From the NCBI GenBank assembly GCA_020161775.1, contig JAIUOW010000007.1:1-64000 (forward strand): a stretch of 64,000 nt of DNA, in the 5' to 3' direction. The stretch's first letter is position 1. Each line of letters begins with the position of its first letter. Positions 1-7,841 of the stretch are shown piece after piece. Below the pieces are notes generated by a model, which worked only from the letters and a program-made list of their open reading frames with translations, was not told where the DNA came from and searched no databases. Origin of the DNA: Pseudomonadota bacterium (GTDB lineage: Bacteria; Pseudomonadota; Gammaproteobacteria; Burkholderiales; Burkholderiaceae_C). The translations under genes and the position numbers were made by a program.

Positions 1-92
1 AAGACCTGTACGACCCGGGCCAGCGCCGTGTCAGTACCGGCTCTCATGTCCAGGGGGTCTATGGCCAGCCATACCGCATCGATGCGGATCAC
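1..92 (-). CDS. tnpB: IS66-family TnpB (Orf2), N-terminal fragment cut by window edge
   Basis: Read on the minus strand from a GTG at 92, this translates as MIRIDAVWLAIDPLDMRAG, the usual opening of the IS66 accessory protein TnpB, and runs off the left edge of the window in frame. The GTG start overlaps the TGA stop of the upstream tnpA (bases 89-92), the normal translationally coupled arrangement in IS66 elements. TnpB is needed with TnpA and TnpC for IS66 transposition; its biochemical role is poorly known. Only about 30 residues are visible. Confidence 0.85.
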   Translation of the reverse strand, partial: MIRIDAVWLAIDPLDMRAGTDTALARVVQV

Positions 93-472
93 CGCAGCAG
101 CTCGCGCATCCAGGCGGCGCATTCGCCCGCCTGTGCCACGGGCCAGGCCACGTTCACCACCGTGGCGCCTCGGCGCAGCTCGATGCGGATGTCTTGCGCG
201 AGTTTGGCGCTCTCTTCTTCCAGCTTGCCGTGGGCCGTCGGCAGACTCAATGCCACGAAGCCCGATGGCGCCTGCGGCGGCTGGCCCGCGCGTTCGCGTA
301 GCCAGCGGTGAACGATGTTGGCGTTGATGCCGTGGGACAGCGCCACGCCCGCTATCGAGGCGCCGGGCAGGCGCGCCTGGGCAACGACTTGGTTCTTGAG
401 TTCAGGGCTGTACAGGCGTCTCTTGGGGGCTGCGGCGTTCGCCTCGCTCGCCATGGTGTGCATCATCTTCAT
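89..472 (-). CDS. tnpA: IS66-family TnpA (Orf1), helix-turn-helix accessory protein
   Basis: A 127-residue protein with an N-terminal transposase-type HTH (residues about 15-60: RRLYSPELKNQVVAQA, then a second helix with NIVHRWLRE). This is typical of the small IS66 TnpA protein that supports the DDE transposase TnpC. The start is set at the ATG giving MKMMHTM; the reading frame is open upstream to 709 but that part has no transposase similarity and enters the neighbouring IS. Only 56 bp separate this start from the left end of the IS1111-group element at 529, less than the usual IS66 leader, and no IS66 terminal repeat is seen, so the IS66 copy is probably truncated on this side. Confidence 0.82.
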   Translation of the reverse strand: MKMMHTMASEANAAAPKRRLYSPELKNQVVAQARLPGASIAGVALSHGINANIVHRWLRERAGQPPQAPSGFVALSLPTAHGKLEEESAKLAQDIRIELRRGATVVNVAWPVAQAGECAAWMRELLR

Positions 473-528
473 CGTGCACACGATGCACGAGTGATGGTGC
501 TTTCTCAAGATGGGTTGGCCGGACGTAC

Positions 529-540
529 ATGGACGCCCCC
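529..540 (+). repeat. Left terminal inverted repeat of the IS1111-group element
   Basis: ATGGACGCCCCC, an exact reverse complement of 1901-1912. It lies at the recombinase 3'-side end of the element. Confidence 0.8.
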
Positions 541-797
541 TATGCCAAGCTCTCAATCTGCAACGACTCGAAGGTAAAGACTGCACCCGTACATCCGGAC
601 TTTGAATGCGGCCTTTTGAGCCACTGTCCCTGATGGGATTTGCTGGTTGACGCCTCGATCGCTTACACGCACTCTGAGTGCCTCGTCCGGCGCGGGCTTT
701 GCCAACCACGGTCTGACCTGTCTTGCCATCACTTCATGATCGCCTGAGCAATCGGTGGTTTGTTCTCCCTGACGTTGTTGCTGCTGCCTACTCTGAC
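541..797 (-). ncRNA. Candidate bridge RNA (seekRNA) region of the IS1111-group element
   Basis: This 257-bp stretch has no convincing reading frame and lies between the recombinase stop and the element's end. In IS1111-group elements the guide RNA that pairs with donor and target DNA is encoded in the non-coding segment 3' of the recombinase gene. The assignment rests on position only: I did not fold it or find the target- and donor-binding loops. Confidence 0.35.
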
Positions 798-1832
798 TCA
801 GGCCACTACTGCGCTTCGCACGTAGCCCGCGTCGAACTGCCGGTCATGCGCAAGCGACGCCCACGCGATTCGAGCATTCTTGTTCGCGAGCGCCACTGCG
901 GCCACGTTCTTGTTTCGTCGGATGACGACAGAGCTGATCCAACTGCATGTGTCGGGCCGCTGGCTCACTCGGTAGATCACCGAGCGCGCGCCGTGGATCA
1001 ACAATGTCCGCAGGTAGGTGTCGCCACGTTTGCTCATGCCCAGCAGGTTTGACTTTCCACCCGAGGAATGCTGCCGGGGAACCAAGCCAAGCCAGGCAGC
1101 GACCTGCCGGCCTCCGTCGAAGTTCTTCGCATCACCGATCGATGCAACCAGCGCGCTGGCGGTGATCGGCCCTATGCCAGGGATCATGGCCAGCTTGCGG
1201 CTGAGGTCGCTGCTGCGATGCCATGCATGAATCTTGTCTTCGAGCTCCTCGACCTGACGATCCAGCTCCTTGAGGTGATCAAGCAGTCGCTGGATGAGCA
1301 GTCGGAACGCACCCGGCAGTTCGTTGGCACCGTCTTCGATCAGCTCGGGGACACGCGTGGCGATATGGCCGATCCCCTGCGGCACGATGAGGCCCAACTC
1401 GCCCAGTAGCCCGCGGATCTGATTCGCCTGCGCGGTGCGAGCCCGCACGAATCCCTGCCGCACCCGGTGAAGCGCCAGGACTGCTTGTTGCTCCACGTTC
1501 TTCACCGGGACAAAGCGCATGTTCGGCCGCCCGACCGCTTCGCAGATGGCTTCTGCGTCGGCCGCATCGTTCTTGTTGGTCTTGACGTAAGGCTTGACGA
1601 ACTGCGGAGCCATCAGCCGCACCTTGTGGCCCATGCTCTGCAGCTTGCGACCCCAGTGGTGCGCGCTGCCGCAAGCCTCCATGCCGATCAGACAAGGCGG
1701 CAGGTTGACGAAGAACGCGGCCATCTGGTCGCGCCGCAGCTGCTTCTTCAACACCGCCTTGCCATGCTCGTCGATGCCGTGGACCTGGAACACGTTCTTG
1801 GCAAGGTCGATGCCAACAGTCGTAATCTTCAT
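798..1832 (-). CDS. IS110-family (IS1111-group) transposase/recombinase
   Basis: A 344-residue protein that starts MKITTVGIDLAKNVFQVHG. It has the N-terminal RuvC-like DEDD domain: Asp in GIDLAKN (residue 8), Glu in GMEACGSAHHWG, Asp residues in KNDAADAEAI. The C-terminal Transposase_20 domain starts near IPGIGPITASALVASIG and has the serine-rich HSSGGKSNLLG motif. The start was moved 14 codons inside the open frame to the first residue that matches the family. The length is normal and no frameshift is seen, so it may be active. It recombines DNA under RNA guidance in characterised relatives. Confidence 0.9.
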   Translation of the reverse strand: MKITTVGIDLAKNVFQVHGIDEHGKAVLKKQLRRDQMAAFFVNLPPCLIGMEACGSAHHWGRKLQSMGHKVRLMAPQFVKPYVKTNKNDAADAEAICEAVGRPNMRFVPVKNVEQQAVLALHRVRQGFVRARTAQANQIRGLLGELGLIVPQGIGHIATRVPELIEDGANELPGAFRLLIQRLLDHLKELDRQVEELEDKIHAWHRSSDLSRKLAMIPGIGPITASALVASIGDAKNFDGGRQVAAWLGLVPRQHSSGGKSNLLGMSKRGDTYLRTLLIHGARSVIYRVSQRPDTCSWISSVVIRRNKNVAAVALANKNARIAWASLAHDRQFDAGYVRSAVVA

Positions 1833-2152
1833 GGTGGACGCCCCTTTCGGTTCAGTGGTTGGTGACACTTCCACTGTGGCACGCGAATGCCGTTACGGGT
1901 GGGGGCGTCCATCCCATTGCTTACCGTCAAGGGGCGAAAGCCCGCAGGATCGCCAATCCACGCCTGCAGCGCTTCCCTGCGCCATCCCGTTGCCCGACCG
2001 CCAAGTGACACCTGAAGTGGAAACTCGCCAGCGGCGATACGCCGGTAGATGCTGGACCGGCTCAAGGCGGTGATGCGGATGACGTCGGCGAGGCGGTAGA
2101 ACGCCGGCTCGGGGCTGGAAGAAAAAGCTGTAGTTTCCTGCGCATGTGGCAT
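1829..2152 (-). pseudogene. alpA: AlpA-family DNA-binding regulator, 3' end replaced by IS1111-group sequence
   Basis: Residues about 18-66 form an AlpA/excisionase-like winged helix domain (FYRLADVIRITALSRSSIY, then RRIAAGEFPLQVSLG and WRREALQAWI). AlpA proteins regulate excision or integrase genes of phages and islands. About 80 residues are native; after SNG the frame enters the IS end at 1912 and the last 27 residues (MDAPTRNG...) are IS-derived. The DNA-binding core is complete, so the product may still bind DNA. The start used is MPHAQETT; MFKKVQP seven codons earlier is possible. Confidence 0.7.
1901..1912 (-). repeat. Right terminal inverted repeat of the IS1111-group element
   Basis: GGGGGCGTCCAT, an exact reverse complement of 529-540. 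It lies 69 bp upstream of the recombinase start, and the alpA reading frame enters the element here. Confidence 0.8.
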
Positions 2153-2311
2153 GGGCTGCACCTTCTTGAACATTCCTGACAGCCACGAGGTTGCTACATC
2201 CCGCCGAGATGCGAAACCCACTACGGCGAAATCACGCGCAGTGGGTCGTACCGTCGGGGGAATGGCGCACGGCGCACGCCGGACAGCGAGTCCTTGAAGG
2301 ATTGTTTCCCT

Positions 2312-3799
2312 CTACTCGGAGTGCTTGACGCCTCTTGCTGCCAACCAACTCTTCATCTCCTCGATCTCATGCTGCTGGGCGGCGATGATTTCGCGTGCCA
2401 ACTTCCTGTTCGCAGGATCCTTGCCGTACTGGAGTTGAATTTGCGCCATGTCGATGGCACCCTGATGGTGCGGGATCATTCCCAGTACGAATGCCACGTC
2501 CGGATCGGGGTGCTGAATGCCCACCTGCATCGGCCCGTGCATCTTTGCCATGCTGGCTTCATAGGCGCCGCGCGCTGAGCCACCTGATGCGCTTGCAGGC
2601 GGCGCTGCATGCCCAAGCCCATGAGCGCCCGCAGGGGCGGGTGGCGCGGTCGCTTTGCCGATGGCCTGCGGCCCATGCGGGTGTTCGGCACTGTACGTGT
2701 GGGTCGCCATCTCTGCGGTGGTCGGGTTTGCTTCACCGTTCGGGCCGTACAACGCGAGATGCAGGCCCCAGTAGCCGCTCGCAAAAACCACCAGAGCAGC
2801 GCTGAGAGCGGCCGGAATGGTCCAGGCCGAGCGCCGGATGGCGAAGCGCACCTGGGGCGTCGGGTCAGCGGCAATGGCCACGATGATCGCCATGATCAAG
2901 GCGTGTCCGACCAGGTCGATGCGCCCGAACGGATACACGGCCGCGTTGAAGATCACGAAGAGCGTGATCGCCGACAGGCGCCGCACCAGTGCCGTCCATA
3001 GCAGGCCGAAACCCATCGTGAACTCGGCCACGCCCGCCATCGGGATGAACACGTCGCGCGGCATGCCGAATGTGAGGAACGGTTTTTCTTCAACGAGGGG
3101 GTAGAACCAGTCCGGATAGGCGAACTTCTCAAGGCTCGACCACATCAGCGCGATGGCCACGCCCCAGCGCAGCACTTCAAACCGGTACTTTCGCCATTCA
3201 GGCTTGTTCGACGATTCAAGCACCAGGTAACCCGCAACCGACACCCCGAGCGCCAGGTAGTCCAGCAGGTGGAACAGGTCGTACTCGGTGAGCGCCAGCA
3301 CCCACAGCAGAATGATGCCGGCGGCCGCCAGCGGCATCGTCCGGCGCGAGAAGACGAAGGCGGCGATCAGCAATTGCATCCACGACACCCATTCGTTCGG
3401 CGTCTTCAAGTCTGGCGTCAGATAGACCCCGCCGACCGCGAAGATCGCGACGAAGAAGGCCGCGATGACCACCCGAACGAAATCGTCCAGGCGCAGCCAC
3501 AGTGGGTTCATCACCTTGTCCATGCCGGCGAGGATGCTTTGTCCGATGGACATCTTCTCGATGGCCCGGGTGGCCAGAAAGAACACCAGCACCAGTGCGA
3601 TGCCAATCCAGAACCACTGGTTCGTGAGCGTCGCGCTCAAGGGTTGCGGTGGCGCGCCCACAATATAGGGCGCAAACCATTTCACATGGGCCTCAGCGGC
3701 CAAGGCCGTCGCAGCGCATCCCAAGGCGGCGATTCGCAGCAACGGTCGCAGCCGCCCGGGACTCGTGCCTTCAATTCGCTTGCTTGCATTCTTCTTCAT
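2312..3799 (-). CDS. Polytopic membrane protein fused to a C-terminal DUF305 metal-binding domain
   Basis: A 495-residue protein with an N-terminal signal-like segment, then about nine to ten hydrophobic helices (roughly residues 55-360). A His/Ala/Pro/Gly-rich linker leads to a DUF305 domain in the last about 75 residues, with MIPHHQGAIDMA and a helical AREIIAAQQHEIEEMKSWL. DUF305 domains are ferritin-like periplasmic modules often linked to copper. The membrane part resembles DoxX-like integral proteins (LMWSSLEKFAYPDWFYPLVEE), function unknown. The ATG at 3799 is chosen because GGAAG lies 8-9 bp upstream; a GTG two codons earlier is possible. The fusion suggests a copper- or stress-related membrane role (inference). 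Confidence 0.72.
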   Translation of the reverse strand: MKKNASKRIEGTSPGRLRPLLRIAALGCAATALAAEAHVKWFAPYIVGAPPQPLSATLTNQWFWIGIALVLVFFLATRAIEKMSIGQSILAGMDKVMNPLWLRLDDFVRVVIAAFFVAIFAVGGVYLTPDLKTPNEWVSWMQLLIAAFVFSRRTMPLAAAGIILLWVLALTEYDLFHLLDYLALGVSVAGYLVLESSNKPEWRKYRFEVLRWGVAIALMWSSLEKFAYPDWFYPLVEEKPFLTFGMPRDVFIPMAGVAEFTMGFGLLWTALVRRLSAITLFVIFNAAVYPFGRIDLVGHALIMAIIVAIAADPTPQVRFAIRRSAWTIPAALSAALVVFASGYWGLHLALYGPNGEANPTTAEMATHTYSAEHPHGPQAIGKATAPPAPAGAHGLGHAAPPASASGGSARGAYEASMAKMHGPMQVGIQHPDPDVAFVLGMIPHHQGAIDMAQIQLQYGKDPANRKLAREIIAAQQHEIEEMKSWLAARGVKHSE

Positions 3800-3847
3800 A
3801 TTCACTTCCTTCCGGATCGTTTATTCGAATGACCCGTGCGGACCCCA

Positions 3848-4174
3848 TCAGGGATGAAGCACCGTCACCAACAGCAGGGTGTCGAGGTGCGCCTGCACGC
3901 GGTGGGGCTCTGCGGCGGGCAGCATCACCAAGGTGCCTGAAGCCAGTCGGCACGTGCGCGAGGGCGTCACGACATCCGCCTCCCCCGAAAGGCACTGAAT
4001 CGTGATCTCGCCAGGCACGTGGTGTTCCGGCAGTGCATGCCCTGCTGCCAGCACGACCCGCATCAGTTGCAGATGCGGGGTCTTGAGCAAGCTGCTGCTG
4101 ACCGCCGTACCACGCGTCTCGTCGGTGGCGTGCAAGTCGATGACCTCCAGGGGCTGAGCGTGTTTGAGTGCCAT
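3848..4174 (-). CDS. Small cupin protein
   Basis: A 108-residue single-domain cupin (residues about 35-105). The metal-site motif is split as AGHALPEHHVPGEITIQ (His cluster) and a later ML-PAAEPHRVQA. Small cupins often bind a metal or a small ligand; no substrate is known here. It is transcribed away from the haemoglobin gene, with an FNR-like box and NsrR-like operator between them. A second cupin with the same MALKH opening, EH-VPG...QC--GE core and PH-V-A...LVTVL end sits between narG and narH (54819-55187). The start at MALKHAQP is chosen by match to that relative; the open frame extends 21 codons further into the promoter. Confidence 0.78.
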   Translation of the reverse strand: MALKHAQPLEVIDLHATDETRGTAVSSSLLKTPHLQLMRVVLAAGHALPEHHVPGEITIQCLSGEADVVTPSRTCRLASGTLVMLPAAEPHRVQAHLDTLLLVTVLHP

Positions 4175-4186
4175 GGCGCTTTGCGT

Positions 4187-4200
4187 TTGATATAGATCAG
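4187..4200 (+). promoter_or_regulatory. FNR/DNR-like box upstream of the haemoglobin gene
   Basis: TTGATATAGATCAG matches TTGAT-N4-ATCAA except for the last base. Its centre is 67 bp before the haemoglobin ATG, a workable place for activation at -41.5. It is too close to the cupin start to activate that gene. The match is by eye. Confidence 0.5.
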
Positions 4201-4237
4201 AGAGGGGCGCGGTGAGGTGGCCGCTTGAAGGCATCAT

Positions 4238-4260
4238 AAGATATATTGCAAGTAAATCTT
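4238..4260 (+). promoter_or_regulatory. NsrR-like operator overlapping the haemoglobin start
   Basis: A 23-bp 11-1-11 dyad whose half-sites begin AAGATATATT and end AAATCTT. It fits the NsrR pattern AAGATGYATTT-N-AAATRCATCTT with changes only at inner positions. The outer arms extend to ATAAGAT (4236-4242) and ATCTTAT (4256-4262), the latter covering the start codon. A repressor bound here would block transcription and translation of the haemoglobin gene. An nsrR gene lies 1.7 kb downstream in the same unit. Confidence 0.68.
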
Positions 4261-4695
4261 ATGAGCGATACGACTTCCCAAACCGCGCAGGACCGGATGC
4301 CCGGCAGCGAACTTTGCACCGAGGCCGAGGTCGCTGCCCTCGTGCACACGTTCTATGCGCGGGTCCGCCAGGACGGGGTGCTGGGCCCGATCTTCGACGC
4401 ACACATCGGCGACTGGGACCACCACCTGGCCAAATTGGTGGACTTCTGGTCAGCCATCCTCAGGCGCACCGGCCGGTTCGCGGGCGCACCCATGCCCAAG
4501 CATGCGGTGTTGCCCGGCCTTTCAGCAGAGCTGTTCCAGCGCTGGCTGAAGCTCTTCAGGGAGAACGCGGCCGCCCAGGCCAATCGGGCGATGGCCGGGC
4601 AGGCTTGCGCCATGGCCGAGCGCATCGCGCAAAGCCTGTGGATGGGCTACCAGATCAGCCGCGATCCGGACGCCGTGCCCACGGCGCTGGCTTGA
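4261..4695 (+). CDS. Group III truncated haemoglobin
   Basis: A 144-residue globin. Helix B carries FYARVRQD with the B10 tyrosine (Y32), and the likely proximal histidine is H81 in KHAVLPGLSAELFQRWL, the pattern of group III truncated haemoglobins (Campylobacter Ctb type). These bind O2 and NO and often help remove NO or handle oxygen. The ATG lies inside an NsrR-like operator, and nnrS and nsrR follow in the same direction, so an NO-detoxifying role is likely. The frame is open upstream to 4246, but the ATG at 4261 gives the best family match. Confidence 0.85.
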   Translation: MSDTTSQTAQDRMPGSELCTEAEVAALVHTFYARVRQDGVLGPIFDAHIGDWDHHLAKLVDFWSAILRRTGRFAGAPMPKHAVLPGLSAELFQRWLKLFRENAAAQANRAMAGQACAMAERIAQSLWMGYQISRDPDAVPTALA

Positions 4696-4706
4696 GACTG
4701 CGTGCC

Positions 4707-5946
4707 ATGACTGAGCTGCTGCAGATCCAGGAGCCGGGGAGGGTGAAACTCCCAGCGCCGCAATGGGCGGCATTTCTGGAACTGGGCTTCCGGCCGTTGT
4801 ACTTGGCCGGCTGCTTCTGGGCGGCCGTGTCGGTGGCGCTGTGGGTGTTCGCCCCCGTCATGCTGCGCGGGCAGTTGGCCGGTGTCATCTGGCATGCGCA
4901 CGAGATGCTCTGGGGCTTCATCGCCACCATCGCGGTGGGCTTCCTGCTCACCGCAGGGGCGAACTGGACCGGCATCAATCCTCTCAAAGGAAAGGCGCTG
5001 GGCGTGCTCAGCGTACTGTGGGTGACGGCCCATGCCGCCTATCTCATACCCGGTACTACCTCCTTCTGGGTGGCCGTGGCGAGCGAACTGGTGTTCTTCA
5101 TGGGCGCCGCCATCGCGTTGGGCCGTGCCATCTACGGTACGCGCAGCCAGCGCAACTACGGTGTGCCGCTGCTGGTCCTCGCCTTGGGCGTTGCCGATGC
5201 CTTGTTCCTGCTCGCCGCCTGGCAGGGCGACTACGTGCGGCTCATGCAGCACTTCAACACAGGCCTGCTGTGCATGGGAGTGATCGCGCTGCTGGTGGCC
5301 AGGCGGGTGATCCCATTCTTTGCCATGCGTGCGGTGCCGGGTTTGAGCATTCCGATGCACACGCACAGCGGCCATTGGCAACTGGCGGCGAGCGGCCTGG
5401 CCATCGGCAGCGGGCTGCTCGGCTGGTCGGAGGCGACAGCCCTTTTCCTGACCGTCGCGGGAGTCATCGCCGTGGTCCAGGTATTGGCCTGGAAACCCGG
5501 TGCCGTATGGCGCGTGCCGCTGCTGTGGATTCTCTATGTCGGTTACGCCGCGCTTGGCGCGGGGTTGCTGGTGGCGGCTGCGCACGCCGCAGGCGCCGTG
5601 CTGCGCGCTGCCTGGCCGGCGCACGTGATCGGCGTGGCGGGGTTTTCCGTGCTGATCATCGGCATGGTGACGCTCGGCGCTGGGACACCTGGGGCGGCCG
5701 CTGCGCACGGACCGCCTGATCGTGTGCTGCTATGGGCTGGTGATCGCGGCGGCGGCGCTGCGCCTGCTGGCGCTGCTGCCCACCGGCCTTGCTCTGGCCG
5801 CACTGCACGCCTCCGCCAGCGCCTGGGTGCTGGCCTTCGCACTGTACCTGTGGCGGTTCTTTCCGATGTTGATTCGCCCGCGCATCGATGCGGCGCCGGT
5901 GCTCAGACCCGACAAGATCGCGGTTCGCTCGAACCCACCCCAATGA
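4707..5946 (+). pseudogene. nnrS: NnrS-family membrane protein, frameshifted near its 3' end
   Basis: NnrS proteins are 12-helix haem/copper membrane proteins that protect against NO. The protein reads normally from MTELLQIQ through LELGFRPLYLAG, HAHEMLWGF and VARRVIPFFAM to GMVT near residue 322. The frame then changes at about 5671-5676. The expected continuation (TALGHLGRPLRTDRLIV, then LCYGLVIAAAALRLLALLP) is found in the next frame and ends at 5946. The intact copy at 62706-63902 has GMMTRTARGHTGRPLR at this place. Two bases appear to be missing within ACGCTCGGC. This is either a real mutation or a sequencing error. The gene starts 11 bp after the haemoglobin stop and precedes nsrR. Confidence 0.82.
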
Positions 5947-5959
5947 ACAAGGCATCGCC

Positions 5960-6427
5960 ATGCGCCTGACCACGATGACCGACTACGCGCTGCGCCTGCT
6001 GATGTACGTGGCGCAGCAGCCTGATCGCCTGTGCACCATCTCCGAGGTGGCGCAAGCCTACGCCATATCGGAAGCACACCTGATGAAGGTGACGCACCAG
6101 CTCGGTCTGCAGGGCTGGATCGAGACCGTGCGTGGCAAGGGTGGTGGCATGCGCCTGGCCCATGCGCCGCGCGATATCAACCTGGGCGCCGTGGTGCGCG
6201 GCATCGAGCCCGACTTCGCCCTGGTCGAGTGCTTCTCCACTGACAATCAGTGCGTGCTGACCGGCCAGTGCCGGCTCGCTGGCGTGCTCGGAGGTGCGCT
6301 GCAGGAGTTCATGGCGCACCTGGATGGGTTCTCGCTGGCCGACTTGCTGCCCGGCACCGACCTGCTGATCAACCTGCTGCCCAAAGCGGGCCAGCGGATG
6401 AAGCCACAGCGCCGGCAGGTGGCATGA
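5960..6427 (+). CDS. nsrR: Rrf2-family NO-sensing repressor NsrR
   Basis: A 155-residue Rrf2 protein with an N-terminal winged helix (MRLTTMTDYALRLLMYVAQQ) and the three cluster cysteines C91, C98 and C104 in ECFSTDNQCVLTGQCRL, spaced as in known NsrR proteins. NsrR carries an Fe-S cluster that NO destroys, releasing repression of NO-defence genes. It starts 13 bp after the nnrS frame. The NsrR-like operator at 4238-4260 suggests autoregulation of the hb-nnrS-nsrR unit. IscR is less likely because the cysteine spacing and the context point to NsrR. Confidence 0.88.
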   Translation: MRLTTMTDYALRLLMYVAQQPDRLCTISEVAQAYAISEAHLMKVTHQLGLQGWIETVRGKGGGMRLAHAPRDINLGAVVRGIEPDFALVECFSTDNQCVLTGQCRLAGVLGGALQEFMAHLDGFSLADLLPGTDLLINLLPKAGQRMKPQRRQVA

Positions 6428-6437
6428 GGAATTGCCC

Positions 6438-6878
6438 ATGAGCTACGGCGTTCTGCTGGTGCTACACCTGCTCGCTGCCATCGCCTTTGTGGGCACGGTG
6501 TTCTTCGAGGTGGTGATGTTGGAGGGTGTGCGCAAGCACTTGCCCCAGGAGACGATGCGCGCGGTCGAGCGCGCCATCGGCGACCGCGCCACCGCCGTGA
6601 TGCCCTGGGTGCTGCTGACACTGTATGCGGCTGGCCTCGGCCTGGCCTGGCAACACCGCGCAGCGCTGACGCAGCCGCTGGCCAGCAGCTTCGGGCTGCT
6701 GCTCACGCTCAAGATCGCGTTGGCCCTGAGCGTGTTTGGGCATTTCGCCACGGCCATGGTCTGGCGCCGCCGGGGCGTACTGGGAGATCAGCGTTCACGC
6801 CGGCTGCACCTGAGTGTCTTCTGCCATGTGCTGGCCATCGTGCTGCTGGCCAAGGCCATGTTCTACCTGCAGTGGTGA
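6438..6878 (+). CDS. Small integral membrane protein, CopD-like
   Basis: A 146-residue protein with four hydrophobic helices (about residues 5-25, 52-70, 80-102, 122-143). A conserved-looking His lies in VLHLLAAIAFVGTVFFEV and another in VFCHVLAIVLLAKAMFY, like the copper-resistance CopD membrane family and related haem-binding small proteins. It starts 10 bp after nsrR and is followed by a SirB-like gene, suggesting one operon of NO- or redox-related membrane proteins. Substrate is unknown. Confidence 0.6.
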   Translation: MSYGVLLVLHLLAAIAFVGTVFFEVVMLEGVRKHLPQETMRAVERAIGDRATAVMPWVLLTLYAAGLGLAWQHRAALTQPLASSFGLLLTLKIALALSVFGHFATAMVWRRRGVLGDQRSRRLHLSVFCHVLAIVLLAKAMFYLQW

Positions 6879-6892
6879 GGAGGAATAGGGGG

Positions 6893-7300
6893 ATGGCACT
6901 GGCCGATCACTATCTCCTGATCAAGGCCGCGCACGTCGGGCTCGCGATGCTCAGCGGAGGCCTCTTTGCCGGTCGGGGCGTGGGCGTGCTGTTGGGCGCT
7001 GAGATGCCCATGTTGACTCCCGTCCGTCGGCTGAGCCAGGTGATCGATACCGCCTTGCTCGCGGCCGCTTTGCTGCTGCTGGCGACCTTGCAGCTCAACC
7101 CCTTCGCCACACCGTGGCTGCTGACCAAGCTCATGCTGCTGGTGGCCTACATCGTGTTGGGCACGATGGCGCTGCGGCGAGCGCGGACCCTGAGGGGCAA
7201 GGCACTGGCGTTTGCCGCAGCCCTCACGTGCTTCCTGATGATGTTCGCCATCGCCAGGACCCACGACCCGCTGGGATTCCTGCGGCTCGTGGGCCTGTGA
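6893..7300 (+). CDS. SirB-family inner-membrane protein
   Basis: A 135-residue protein with about four membrane helices and the SirB2-type pattern LIKAAHVGLAMLSGGLFAGRG and LTKLMLLVAYIVLGTMALRRARTLR. SirB family members are small inner-membrane proteins of unknown function often found near haem, nitrate or NO genes. The start (ATG 6893) follows a purine-rich GAGGAATAGGGGG. It ends 9 bp from the converging azurin gene. Confidence 0.68.
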   Translation: MALADHYLLIKAAHVGLAMLSGGLFAGRGVGVLLGAEMPMLTPVRRLSQVIDTALLAAALLLLATLQLNPFATPWLLTKLMLLVAYIVLGTMALRRARTLRGKALAFAAALTCFLMMFAIARTHDPLGFLRLVGL

Positions 7301-7309
7301 TGAACGTGA

Positions 7310-7774
7310 TTACTTCGACAGCGTGAGCGTGCCCTTCATGATGGACGCGTGGCCCGGGAAAGAGCAGAACCAGGCATAGCTATCTCCAGCCTTGAGCTTG
7401 GAGACGTCGAAGCTGACCGAGTCGGTTTCACCGCCGCCGATGACCTTGGTGTGCGCGATGACCCGTGCATCCCCGGGCTTCACATAGGCCTTGTCCAGCC
7501 CGGCGGGAATGCCGTCGGCCGCCACGCCCTGTGCATCGGACGCCTTGCTCAATACCCAGTTGTGGCCCATGGCGACCTTGGGAAGCTTGCCCACGTGCTT
7601 GAGCTTGACGTTGAACTGCTTGCAACTCGCTGGCACCGCGATGCTGCTCTTGTTGAACTGCATGGCGTCGTTGCTTTCGATTTCCACATCGCACGTGGCG
7701 GCCAGCACGGGGCCGGCCGCCAGTGTGGTCAGCATTGCGGCCATTAATGCTCCTACGGTGTATCTCATCTTCAT
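7310..7774 (-). CDS. azu: Azurin, periplasmic type 1 copper electron carrier
   Basis: A 154-residue precursor with a Sec signal peptide (to about residue 26, GPVLAA). The mature azurin has all copper ligands: H71 in MGHNWVL, C137 and H142 in [10 protein letters not shown], and M146. C28 and C51 fit the azurin disulfide. Azurin carries electrons to copper nitrite reductase and other periplasmic oxidoreductases. It lies directly downstream of norB in the same direction as nirK-norA-norB, so it is a likely donor to the NirK encoded there. Confidence 0.93.
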   Translation of the reverse strand: MKMRYTVGALMAAMLTTLAAGPVLAATCDVEIESNDAMQFNKSSIAVPASCKQFNVKLKHVGKLPKVAMGHNWVLSKASDAQGVAADGIPAGLDKAYVKPGDARVIAHTKVIGGGETDSVSFDVSKLKAGDSYAWFCSFPGHASIMKGTLTLSK

Positions 7775-7805
7775 TGTTCTCTTTCAGTTGAATTGAACTC
7801 TTTTG

Positions 7806-7837
7806 CCGGGCTGCGGCACAGATCGACCGCAGCCCGG
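7806..7837 (-). terminator. Strong hairpin between norB and azurin
   Basis: Perfect 11-bp arms CCGGGCTGCGG / CCGCAGCCCGG with a 10-nt loop, just after the norB stop (minus strand). No T-tract follows on the minus strand, so it may slow or attenuate transcription, or stabilise mRNA ends, rather than act as a classic terminator. It may separate azurin expression from norB. Confidence 0.5.
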
Positions 7838-7841
7838 ACCC

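Larger units (their letters stand above)
529..1912 (-). mobile_element. IS110 family, IS1111-group insertion sequence
   Basis: A 1384-bp segment bounded by perfect 12-bp inverted copies of ATGGACGCCCCC (529-540 and, inverted, 1901-1912). It encloses one IS110-type recombinase gene close to one end and a long non-coding stretch at the other. Subterminal inverted repeats and a long non-coding region downstream of the recombinase are family features of the IS1111 group. The exact outer ends can lie a few bases beyond the repeats. No target duplication is seen, as expected for this family. It cuts the 3' end of alpA on its right side and abuts an IS66 piece on its left. Confidence 0.82.
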
